In this document: positions 47,232 to 58,497 of the stretch, piece after piece
Layout: every line of letters starts with the position of its first letter
Position numbering within the stretch: position 1 is the first letter of the stretch
Source: Adineta vaga
Taxonomy: Eukaryota > Rotifera
Assembly (NCBI GenBank): GCA_021613535.1
Contig: CP075497.1
Location: forward strand, 7,378,001 to 7,442,000
Length of the DNA stretch: 64,000 nucleotides
Direction of reading: 5' to 3'
Translations under genes and position numbers: made by a program
Notes under the pieces: generated by a model
Told to the model about the DNA's origin: nothing
The model's input: only the letters and a program-made list of their open reading frames with translations
Database searches by the model: none

Positions 47232-50200
47232 ATGACTGATAGAAATAGAGTCGATCTTGATCCTCGGTCATATCAAGTAGATACATTCTTTTTTCACTTC
47301 AAATATATCATAGATTTAATTTACATAGACGGAAATAGTGGAACAAGCAAAATCAAAGAATTTGATTGTTTGTCTTCCAACTGGCAGTGGAAAAACGTAT
47401 ATTGCTGTTATGCTTATTAAAGAACTATTGCCCATGACTCGACAATCTCTCGCTGATGGAGGAAAACGAACTATTATTCTCGTGAAAACAGGTATTTAAT
47501 TTTCTTGAATCGGATCATAAAACTTCTTAATTTTATTTTTATTCAAGTCGAACTTGGTCGACAGCATTATAATACAATAGATAGCCATCTTAAATTAGAA
47601 ATTATAGCTTATGCTGATTCCCCGCAAATTCGATTACAAGATAGAGAAAAATGGATGAAAATATTTGAAAAGTATAAAATCTTGATTTTTACCGCACAAA
47701 CATATGTTAATCTACTTCAACATGGTCTTTGTTGTAAGATAAAGGCAATGGATTTTTCAGCAAATTGTAATTGTTTCTTTTTCAGCATTAAATCAAGTGA
47801 ATTTATTAATTTTTGACGAATGTCATCATGCAAGTGGTAATGATCCTTATACGACAGTAATGAAACAGTATGATGCACGTTCCGATTCGCCTCGTATACT
47901 CGGATTAACTGCATCGATTAGTGGACAAAAGCTTAAACCGAAAGATCTACAAAAAGCTGCTGGTGAATTAGAAAAAATGTATCAGTAAGTTTCAGTATAA
48001 TATTGAAAGTGATTTGTATAACAGCAATGATTTCTAGTGCACAAATTGAGACTGGATCTGATCGAGATGTAATCATTCAAAATAGTACATCAGTAAAAGT
48101 GCAACATGATCGTTGTGATAACTATAAACAATACATCACTGTCAAGAAAAGAACGGAAGTTATGAATATCTTTAAAGTTAGTTTTCGTTGTTTGTTATAC
48201 GATGATAGTTTGAGCTTGTATTTAATTTAGATAGCCGAATCGCTTCGTGATGAACTCGATAAGTATTTAAAATCCAAAACGCAAGAAGTCGAAATGAAGA
48301 ATGATACATCAAAAATAGCAGATCAATCAGTGTTTATTTCTTTACATTGTCGAACTTTGAAACAATTGAAATCTCATCTAGATAATATTATACATATTGG
48401 TGATGATCTTGGTTTCCAAGGATTTCTTCACGGAATAATAGCATTAAACAAGCATTTGAAAGCAAATCCTTTGTATGGAATAATAAGTGATGAAGTTGGA
48501 AAAAGCGTATACAATAATATCAAAGATAAACTTAATTCTATTATCAATACCAATACAGAAGCTTTTACCAATGATCAAAAAATTAAATATAGTGATAAAG
48601 TTATGAAAGTAAAAGAATACATAATAAACAATCAAGATAGTCAATGTATTGTCTTTGTCGAACGAGTTTATACAGCTGCTTTTTTATGTCAAGTGTTACG
48701 CGAAATTTTCGAAGGAACTAAGAAAATACAATATATTTCTGGTTCAAAAGCTTATATTGATGAAATCAGTGTTTCAAAAGCTTCGAATGCTGGAATCAGT
48801 AATCCGACAACAGATGAAGTCCGTGAATATCACAATTGAAATCATTTTATTTAATTTTAATTTTTAGTGTGACGTAGTTAAAATGTTTAGAAAGAAAACT
48901 TGCAATGTTTTGGTATCTACAGCTATCATTGAAGAAGGTTCGAAACAAAAAATACTTAAATATCGTTTATATGTGAGAAATTTATTTTACTTTCTAGGTT
49001 TGGATGTTCCGGAATGTAATCTTGTTATTCGTTTTAATAAACCTCAAAATTTATCATCTTATTTACAATCCAAAGGACGTGCAAGAAAGCTAGGAGGAAA
49101 CGCATTATTTGTTGTGTTAAGAGATGAAGCTACTCCCGAAAGTTACGCTCTAAATAAAGAAGAATATCTCAATTACGAATGTATAGAAAAGGTTAGTAGA
49201 TTACAATGCTTCTATATTCACTTCCTATTTCCTTATTGTTAACACTACAGTTATTAAAAAACAATTTTAAAAGTGAACACGATTTCGATCCATCATCGAA
49301 TGGCGACGATAATTTACTGAAACCATATCAAACACAGAAAGTGAAAATTGATGCAATACGTGCCATTGAAATCATATATCAGTATGTACATAATTCGATG
49401 ATTGTCTATTATTTTTATTCTATTTCTTTTAAGATATTGTGCTGTTCTTGGTACTAGTACATTTTTGTCACCTCAATTTTACTTTTCTTCAATTGAACAT
49501 AAAAATTTTCAATGTATTCTAACAATGCCTATCAATTGTCCAATTACTGAACCTGTTATTGTAAATTTTCGATTTCTCTCGGAAACTTCTCATTTTTGTT
49601 TTTTCATAGTGTGCAAACAAAACAAAGAAATTAGCGAAACAAGAATGCTGTTTGACAATGGTGAAAATGCTTTGCGAGAAAAGTAATGATTTTGAATAGT
49701 ATGTATTTAAAAGATTTCAGATACTTTTCATAGACGAACTCGATGAATATTGTTTACCAATTATTTTGAAGCGACGTTTAAAAACAGATCATACTTTCGG
49801 TGATGATCCAGGTAGATCAACACTTGAATCAATAGACATACAAGTATCTATTCATGTTTCGAAATACAACAAAGATTATGAATTAATTCGTTCTATTAAT
49901 TAGATTTCGTATTTATTCCATACATACAATCATGCGTCAACGGATTGGTATTTATATAGAATTAATATTTCAGACAATGATGATCTTGGTTTTGTTATTC
50001 CTGTTCAATTAAAATCTACAGTAATGATATATTTTATCCACGTGATTATTTTATAAACTTATCTTTAGTTACCACACTTTACACTCTATGGTCGTGATAA
50101 GGAATTTATCGTGGAAATTCATTGTGTGAAAGTGATTGATATTCAAGAATGTACAGATCAATTGGAGACCTTTTGTCAATATATTTTCGAAGAAGTGTTC

Positions 50201-52689
50201 GACGCAATGAATATAAAATTAGAATCTATTCTTCAATTTGATCTTCAATCTTCTACATACAAATTATTACCATGTCTTTTAACAAGTAAGAATATCGTAT
50301 TTCTTGTCGTTGTTTTACTCGGATTCATTAATAGAATCGGATGATATTGATTATCAACGAATGAGAACAATATGTGAAAGAAACAACAAGTCTATTACGC
50401 ATCCATCAGAACTCAATGATAATGAAGTTTATTATATTTCATATATGTCAGACAGACAATTTTTTCGAAGTATTTCTGATCAATCTCTATTGAAACGATC
50501 AACAGACAAACGAGAAGATAGAAAATCAGATAGCAACGATGAAAGTTATGCAGAATATTTCGAACAAAAAGTACCTGGTATTCGTGTTCAGGAAAATCAC
50601 CTGGCCACAGTGAAAGATTTTAGAAAACCAAGAATCGATTATCTGAAAGATGCGACAAGAAAGAAAGACAAAGAATCAATAAGTGGACCATCATATTTCG
50701 TAATAGAAGTTGTACGTTATGCTCCATTGAATCAAGAAGATTTTGAATTGATTTATAAATTACCAAGTATTCTTATTCGTTTATCACAATTGTATTATGT
50801 TGAACAGCTTCGACAACTATTGAGTCCTTTTCGCTCAATATCATATGCAGTAAGGAGAAAAATTTCACAATATCATCGAATTTTATACTTATTTCCGTTC
50901 TAGATGTCGAATGATGATGATAAATTACCAATAACTTTCACTGATTGCCTTGAAACTATATTTTCATCAGTAAGTTCTTTGGAAAGTCTATTTAGTACCA
51001 TCTATGATCTTTTTACTTCGATAGTCTTCATCAACAGCATTGCCACTTACTTGTTTTCGTTATGATTTTCTATTACAGAAGAAGTCTCGACTACAACCTC
51101 CACCTGAATTATTATTTCAAGCAATTACGCGACGTGCAGCAGATGAAAATACTGATATGGAGAATCTGGAGATATTAGGTGATTGTTTTCTTAAACTAGC
51201 GATGTCTTTGTCACTTTTCCATCAATATCCAACTGGTGACGCAGGAAAACTAACAACAGAAAAGGATTGGTTTGTTTCGAACTTGAATCTTTATCAATTA
51301 GCCATGAAAAAAGGTTTACAAAATTACTTAAACGCTCATAAACCAATCTACAGTGGAAATCAAGCGAATTGGATGCCACCAGGTTATAAAGTTGATGCGA
51401 ACAATGCAGAAAAGTATATGAAAGGAAAAGTGAAACGAAAAGCGATTGCTGATATGATTGAAGCATTGATTGGTTGCTACTTAGTATCTACTGATTATAT
51501 AACAACTTTGAAATTTATGCAATGGTTAGATTTGAAGGTGATTCCAATAAACGATGCAGGTAAGAATAATAATTCATTAGAATTTGAGTAATGATAATGA
51601 CAAAATAGATCAAATGGAAATACCGCCTGTTCTACGTCCGGGTCTAATTGATACCATGCCTGATGTTATAAATCAAGTTAACGCATTTTTTATCAATCAG
51701 GAGTTTGATAAAATTGAAAAAGAGATCAATTATATTTTTAAAAATAAAGCCTATCTCATTGCAGCATTCACTCATGCATCCTATGTCAATAATCGTCTTA
51801 CACAATGTTATGAAAGGTATATCGAAACTAATACGACTCAATAATAATCATATATTTTCAATAGATTAGAATATTTGGGCGATGCTGTATTAGATTTTTT
51901 AGTTATTCGGTGTTTATTTATTGAACATTACAAACATGTTACACCAAGTAAAACCTAGTCGAAATATATATATTTTTTAAATTAGATGAATTTGTTTTCT
52001 TAGGTCGAGTAACTAATCTTCGACAAGATTTATCCAATAATGGTCGTTTAGCATATATTCTCTATTCTTGTCAACTTCACAAAAAAATTCTTTATTTATC
52101 ACCACATCTTTTTTCTCAAATAGAATTGTTTCACAAAGCTATGACTGAACGTTCAGAAAAACAAGCAACTGAAGAACAAGTAAGTGAAATGATGGTTTTG
52201 AGAACCATTATAAACACGAGAATTTTTATTATATCAAGGATATTTATGAATGGGCTGATTCTACAGCACCAAAACCACTCGCTGATGTATTTGAAGCATT
52301 AGTTGGAGCGATATTCATTGATTGTGGATATTCATTAGATACTGTTTGGAAGGTTATTGAACCTTTACTACGGCAATACATTGGTATGTTATTATTAAAA
52401 AGAAACAATTTAATTTAAGTTGTCTATTACTATTTAGATCAATCTATTAAAAAAACGAATATTAATCCGATACGAACAGTTTTTGAAAAAGGTGGCAAAT
52501 ATCTCAAGTAAGTTATGTTTCCATTAATTTCATATGAAATTCTTTCTTTTGTTAAGACAAACAACCGATGGTAAAGGAAATTTTACTTATACGATAATAT
52601 TACTCAATGGAGAAAAGGTGACAGGTCATGGAAAGAATACAAAACTGGCAAAATATGATTCTTGTCGGCGAGCAATAAAACTTTTGTAG
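47232..52689 (+). CDS. Dicer: full-length Dicer (gene B)
   Basis: Twenty-three exons give 1411 residues without a frame break: 47232-47276, 47329-47491, 47548-47733, 47786-47984, 48038-48176, 48231-48818, 48868-48937, 48998-49191, 49251-49381, 49434-49560, 49610-49682, 49734-49843, 49904-50020, 50069-50285, 50335-50849, 50904-50969, 51079-51559, 51609-51816, 51865-51947, 52004-52179, 52239-52383, 52438-52507, 52557-52689. Helicase: LPTGSGKT (31-38), DECH (142-145), [13 protein letters not shown] (487-494). DUF283 around ~570-640 ([19 protein letters not shown]). PAZ region ~660-960. RNase IIIa acids E1011, D1015, D1105, E1108; RNase IIIb E1212, D1216, D1312, E1315; dsRBD ~1340-1411. It cleaves dsRNA or hairpins into small RNAs. 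One donor is non-consensus (GTCCGT at 48819). Confidence 0.95.
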
Positions 52690-52796
52690 AGATTTTTATT
52701 TAACTTTCTTATCGCATTTTTGTTGACTATATTTATCACGTGTGATAGTTAAAACGAAGACAAATTTTTCGTCTATTTTATTTTATTTTTTCAGAA
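52690..52796 (+). other. 107-bp B-C intergenic spacer with trans-splice-like acceptor
   Basis: Only 107 bp separate the stop of Dicer B from the ATG of paralogue C. It contains a pyrimidine-rich tract ending TTTTTTCAG at 52786-52794, two bases before the ATG. This fits polycistronic transcription with trans-splicing of the downstream gene. Confidence 0.5.
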
Positions 52797-55627
52797 ATGT
52801 CCATTAAAAAACAATTATTTAAGTTATGTGATGAATTATTCGAGAAAAAAGATGAAAATACCAAAGAAATATTTTCGAAAAAGGTTGAATTTTTCTTTGA
52901 TTTGTATGAACTGATGTTTTTCCTTCTTAGACTGCTCTCTTATTTGGAAAAGCAGATCTTGCAAGAAATATCTGGTATCTTTATCAAATAAATATTCATT
53001 CAAATACAAAAGAAAATAATGAATTAGGATTTATTGTTCCTTGGAAATTAATGGAAGTAAAGATAACGATCTAAATATTTCTATCTAATTATTCATGAGT
53101 TGTACTTCTCTAGTTACCGATATATAACGATGAAGAATCGACAATAAAAGTAATATTTCAAAAAGAAGTTAATTATTTAGAAAACTGTCGTTTATACGAA
53201 CGATTTTCAAAACATATTTTCGAAAATGTGTTTGATTACATTACATTTGAATTTAATATCCATTCTTCGACTTTTAAATTACTGCCATGTTTATTAACAG
53301 GTAGAGGAAATGTTAGTTTTTTTAAAGACTTCTAGCTTTATTTTCTTAAACATAAGATCGGAATGAAATCGATTTCGATCGTATGTTGAATATCTGTCAA
53401 CGTCATAGAAAATCTCTTGAACATCCATCGCATTTATCTACTACAGAATTATATACTGTGTGGCATCTTTCAACAAAACCTTTTTACATATATCAGTCGA
53501 ATGCAACTTCTCCTATAAAACGAGCAATAGATCGCAAGACTGGCACACAGACTTACGCTGATTATTACGAGAGAATCACTCCGAATATATATATTCAAGC
53601 AGATTGGATAATGAGTTCAATGAAAGCAATTAATAAACTGAAACTATCATTAAATATACGAGAATATGAAATTTATTCATCGGATCAGACAATTTATTAT
53701 TATCCAATCGAAGTTCTATATTATGCTCCATTAAATCAACGAGATTTTCAATTAATATCGATGTTACCTAGTATTCTCGTTCGAATAGTTCAACTATATC
53801 ATCTTGAACGATTGAGAAAATTACTTGCAGTTAATCTCAATTCTTATCCGGTAAAATAATTCTTTTCGTTCAATTAAATGTACAAAAATCTGTACTGTAG
53901 TTAATAAAATCGAACAAAGTAACGTTTAAAGATGGTCTTGTAGAGTACATGCAAATGGTAAGTTTGAATATCTTTTCAATTCTATTCATTATTACTTTTC
54001 TCCATTTTTGGTTGTGTTCAATCGATTAAATTATGAAATTAGCAGTATGGATGACCATTTAATTCATCAACAACCATCAGTTGATATATTATTTCAAGCG
54101 ATAACAAGATGCGCAGCTCATGAACAAGTGAATCTGGAAAATTTAGAAGCTCTTGGTGATTGTTTTCTGAAATTTGCCGTATCTATGTCACTCTATTATC
54201 AATTTCCTTCGGCGACTGTGGGTGAATTGACAAAAGAAAAAAAATACAGAAATTACGAATAAAAATCTTTATCGATTAGTTGTGATGAATAAATTGAAAA
54301 GCTATCTTTACTCTGATAAGATTATTCTCCATGGTAATGATTCAAATTGGTTACCACCAGGATACGTTACTAAAAGCAAAGATCAGAAGAAGTACACACA
54401 TCAAATAGTAAAACGTAAAGCATTTGCTGATATGATCGAAGCATTGATTGGAGCTTTTCTTATTTCAAGTAGCTATATGACAACAATTAGATTTATGCAA
54501 TGGCTTGGATTAAATGTCATACCGTTAGATGAGAAAGGTAAACTTTTTGTTTAGAAATTATGATTCTAGTCTCGATCTTCTAAAGATTGTATCATGTCGA
54601 TACCATCAATCATTGATTCCTCATTGATGAATGAAATCAATCGCATTTTTCAAGATGAAGGATTTAGCGAGATCGAAGAGAAACTTCAATATAGCTTTCG
54701 AAATAAAGCATATCTCATTTCAGCTTTTACTCATCCATCGAAAACTATGCAGTGCAATGGTATTTCATATGAAAGGTACGATCACTTTCCATTATTAGTT
54801 CTAGTTTAAAATCTTGTTTCGTTATAGACTACAATTTCTAGGCGATGCTCTTCTCGATTTCTTAGTCATTCGTCACGCATTTCTTCATTATGATAAACAT
54901 GTTACACCAGGTAATATATTCGTACTTGTGTATTTTCAGCATTTCAAATGAATGCTATTTTATTAGGTCGATTGACCGATATTCGACAAGATCTACCCAG
55001 TAATAATCGTTTAGGATATATCCTGGTTTTATCTCAACTTCATACAAAAATTCGATATCATTCAAATGAACTTTCTCAACAAATTCAAACTTATGTAAAT
55101 ACAGTCAATACTCTGTCAAAAACTCTATCAGCAAAAGTATTATAAATCTAATAGCATTATAGCGATCTAATGAACATTTTCATTAGAATATTTCAACAAA
55201 AGCACCAAAAGTATTTGCTGATGTCTTTGAAAGTTTGATAGCTGCTATCTCTTTTGATTCGAATAATTCATTGGAAATCGTTTGGAAAGTGATTGAGCCA
55301 TTTCTTGGAAATTTTCTTGGTACACAATTGAATCTTTTCAGAATATTCAGAAATAGTTTTCTATTTAGATCGATCTATCATTGATCCTAATTTGAATCCG
55401 ATAAAATCCGTTGCAAATGAAAATGGTAAATTCCTTGCGTAAGTGTCAAATCACCATTGATTTTATTGAATAGTATTTTCATTATTGTATATAGAGAATT
55501 CACAGATGAAACTGGTGCTATTTGTTTGGTTCAAATGGCAGATGGTAGTATGTATGAAGGTCATGGGCAAAATAAAAATCAAGCTAAATCCGACGCTTGT
55601 CAAAAAGCATTGAAACGTAAAAATTGA
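52797..55627 (+). CDS. Dicer-like paralogue C: no helicase, altered RNase IIIb, dsRBD present
   Basis: Exons 52797-52883, 52931-53056, 53114-53300, 53357-53850, a small exon ending at 53957, 54043-54537 (with possible intron 54222-54279), 54586-54775, 54828-54910, 54967-55136, 55187-55319, 55369-55438, 55495-55627. With the small exon as 14 nt (53944-53957) and the 58-bp intron removed, the frame is open for 707 residues. With the longer 57-nt exon that is homologous to A and B, the frame breaks at 54043. A short charged N-terminus replaces the helicase and DUF283. The PAZ region has TYADYYERITPNIYI. RNase IIIa keeps ENLEALGD and [11 protein letters not shown]. RNase IIIb has LQFLGDALLDF, a Gln in place of the first catalytic Glu, but keeps ADVFE. 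A dsRBD ends the protein (EGHGQNKNQAKSDACQKAL). Confidence 0.85.
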
Positions 55628-57257
55628 AAAACATTCCTTTTTTTTAGAGTGACTAGATAATGGATTGCATACATTATATCAATATGATTTAAAATCATCG
55701 AATATCTGTTGCGAATAAAAAAATTTATTATTGATTTTAATTTGCATTTCATGTGATCAAGTGTCAATGACGGCAATAAAATCGTGATGTTAATGTTAAG
55801 CTATAAATGCTTGTATTGATTGGTATTTTTATGATCTATAAGAATTTACAAATGAAAAACAAGGTGCTTATTCGTTTGAAAATACAGACAAACTAGAAAA
55901 AGTTTATGCTATCCATAATGTATTGTAGTAAAAAACATTAAATATTCCGAATGTTTATTTATACATGTCTCGCCGTCTTTGTTAGCTTTTTCTGTGTTGA
56001 CATGGCATAGATGACAAATAATCAAAAAAATCATGTCAAAATACGCTGTAGTCGTTCTTTCTCTTCCCTCGATCTGATGTTTCTAATGATTAGTCAATGA
56101 CGATGTTTTTCTTCGCAGTTAATATATTCTGACAGTAAGGTGCTCTTGACTTAAAAGAAAAACAATTATTTTTAGGTACTTCATATAAACAGATGTGATT
56201 TTAATTTGTTGACGTGACGAATTCGAAAACTTTGGAACGGTTGTAACTAACGTATAGTTATCAGTAGTGAATAATCTGTTACCTTTAGATATACATACTT
56301 CTTGAGACGATATCAATATCATTTGACTTTAAAAACGTATGTAAAGACAGACATTTTTCATAAAAGATAGAGAACATTATCATTGTTGCAAAGGAAGTGT
56401 CATGAAATAAATTTTCTATTTGATTATGGTCCTGTAAATATTTGTGACTATTTTCATTGCGTAAGTATCACGGTATGCATGAATCAGTCAATAATTTCTA
56501 TTCAGGAACAATAAATAACATTCTGAGTGCACTATATGATGGTGACCTACGTTCAGATCTACCATTGTGATCCAAAGGCGCATGTAGAAAATTAAATAGC
56601 CCAAATAATAAATGTTATTATCCAAATTCCAAATAGATACAAAACATTGTAAGATATCTCAAGGTCGTGATACTAATACACTTGTGTTAGCTTTAGGTAT
56701 TACAATATGACTTCAATGAATTAATAATCGATATATTGACGAAGAAATATTTCATGCAAAGGATAGTATGCACGTTCGGATGAGATATTATTTCTATTTA
56801 AAACATACAAGAGAGATTATCATTCAAAATACGAATAATTATGCAAGAAAAGGTATATTATTTGATTCACATTCTCAAGAACATCAACAAAGATAAGTAG
56901 AATTAGACTTGATTGGCATCATGTTTAACAACTTTATATGGATCAATTGATGTTATTAGAATATTTGGTTACAAAGGATAGTTTTTCTATCATCATTTTC
57001 TTTATCGTATAATGAACGGATTTATACTATTAAAGAATATGATCAACATAAATATTTGATTGGAATAGAAATATTCGAAGCACTTTTTTCACGCGAAAAT
57101 GACGAAAACATAGCAAATGGCTAAACAATGTAATTCTAGTAGACAAATAAACAGATAAATATTTCCTTGCTTCTGTTTCTCAGTGTGATTAATTTTATTT
57201 GAAAAGAAAAAAATTCTTTTTTTCATTCAAACAAATAAAAATATTGTCATACAAATC
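55628..57257. other. intergenic region with a possible degraded coding relic
   Basis: About 1.6 kb. On the + strand at about 56600-57125 short coding-like stretches (for example HVRMRYYFYLKHTREIIIQN and YTIKEYDQHKYLIGIEIFEA) are interrupted by stops and frame changes and end at a TAA near 57122. I cannot name the ancestor. The remainder is AT-rich with no recognisable feature. Confidence 0.35.
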
Positions 57258-57711
57258 TTATTCCAATTTTAATAAATGACGCACCCTTTGACGAAGAAGA
57301 CTCTATAAATGGAAAGAGAGAGAGAGAGTAAAAGAACAACACTATTCATTCATTAAACTAATTATTTTACTTACCAATCGAATTTCCTCTAAAAGTAAAT
57401 TTTTAATTAGCATTTCTTCATCTTCAGAAGTGGTCGCCATTTCGCCATCAAGATCATCAAAATTCGATCGAAGTACATCTGTTGCTATTGAAGCTGTTGA
57501 CAATTCACGTTTACCCCAATTACCTAAATTTTAACATAACATTCTTTTCAAAACAATTCAAAAACATACCACCAAAACATGAATGACCAAATTGTCCACA
57601 AAGACTACTTAAAGCAAGAGATTGAATAGGTTGAGTAAATTGAAGTAGAAGTATAACGATAAGAAAGCATGTGAAATACATAGGAGTTATATGGGCGGAT
57701 GATCGAGCCAT
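57258..57711 (-). CDS. CCHamide/GGNG-type neuropeptide precursor
   Basis: Three exons (57711-57570, 57523-57375, 57302-57258) encode 111 residues. A hydrophobic signal peptide (MYFTCFLIVILLLQF core; the first Met or Met11 may start it) probably ends after SLA33. Immediately behind it lies a single peptide with C38 and C45 (LSSLCGQFGHSCFGGNW), followed by Gly51 as amide donor and the dibasic site Lys52-Arg53. The C-x5-HSC-x-GGN core matches the annelid/mollusc GGNG peptides and arthropod CCHamides, a family of disulfide-looped peptides acting on bombesin-type GPCRs. The rest is an acidic, Leu-rich C-terminal spacer. The first intron splits the peptide within a Gly codon, separating FG from GNWGKR. 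Confidence 0.88.
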
Positions 57712-58042
57712 CGTCAATATAGAAATCAAGCTTATGTCGAAAATATCTAGGAAATGTAATTAAAATAAAAATAGAACCTTCATATTTATTGACTTGTTTA
57801 TAATCAATATCTGAATATAGCATGAATTATAATGAGCTTTTTCATTTTCAAAGAGAAATAAAGTATCGTTTGACACTTATTCCTCATGAGATCAGCGAAT
57901 TTATTCGAATAGAACGAGTGTAAATAACAGAAAATTTTATTGAGCTTTCCGTAACCTACCTATAAGAGAAAAGAGAGAAAAAGAGAGAAATATATGTTCT
58001 CTTGATAAATAAAACCGAACGGAAATTGTAGGAAATATTTTC
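57712..58042. other. intergenic region
   Basis: About 330 bp between two minus-strand genes; presumably the neuropeptide promoter. Nothing else is recognised. Confidence 0.4.
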
Positions 58043-58497
58043 TTAAAACTCATCGGCATGAGCAGATAGTTGTTCAAATATTTCTTCTCGATGCAGCAGT
58101 TTGGTCAGAAAACGAATGTATTGCTGACTAAAAGAATTCTTATTCTATTTATTAGTTTCGTAATCTTCTTTTGTAAGAGAAGAAGAAGAAGAAAAAACGA
58201 CGATAATTGTTACTTATAGTTCAAGAAAAAGAATCGGGTTATATACATATATATATATATATAGTTTTTAATTGGGAATCGAACAAAACATACGATCAAT
58301 AATTGATCACACACATCGACTAATGAATATTCACAAGAGTATATATTTTCAACAGAAAATGTGTATAAGAAATTAATTATGCTTTCGTATAGAAGAATTT
58401 CACGAACAGTTCTTGGACAATTAGTCACTTCTACCGTTAATTTCAAGCCATCAAAATGAGACAGTGATTCCATGACATATACGTTCACTAGTGACAT
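58043..58497 (-). CDS. small protein of unknown function
   Basis: Two exons (58497-58313, 58127-58043) give 89 residues if donor GTGTGA at 58312 is used. The ATG lies directly behind a CGATAG acceptor, as for other genes here. The N-terminal half (GLKLTVEVTNCPRTVREILL) and the helical C-terminal half (YIRFLTKLLHREEIFEQLSA) look like a compact alpha/beta domain followed by helices. A different donor (GTATGT, 58293) would give a shorter tail. No family recognised; the C-terminal exon reads as convincing coding sequence, but the splice choice is uncertain. Confidence 0.5.

Noticed and set aside
49894-49903. In-frame stop after Dicer exon 12 taken as a disabling mutation in gene B
   Set aside because: A consensus donor (GTATCT at 49844) and acceptor (AATTAG) define a 60-bp phase-0 intron at the same position as in paralogue A, so the stop is intronic.
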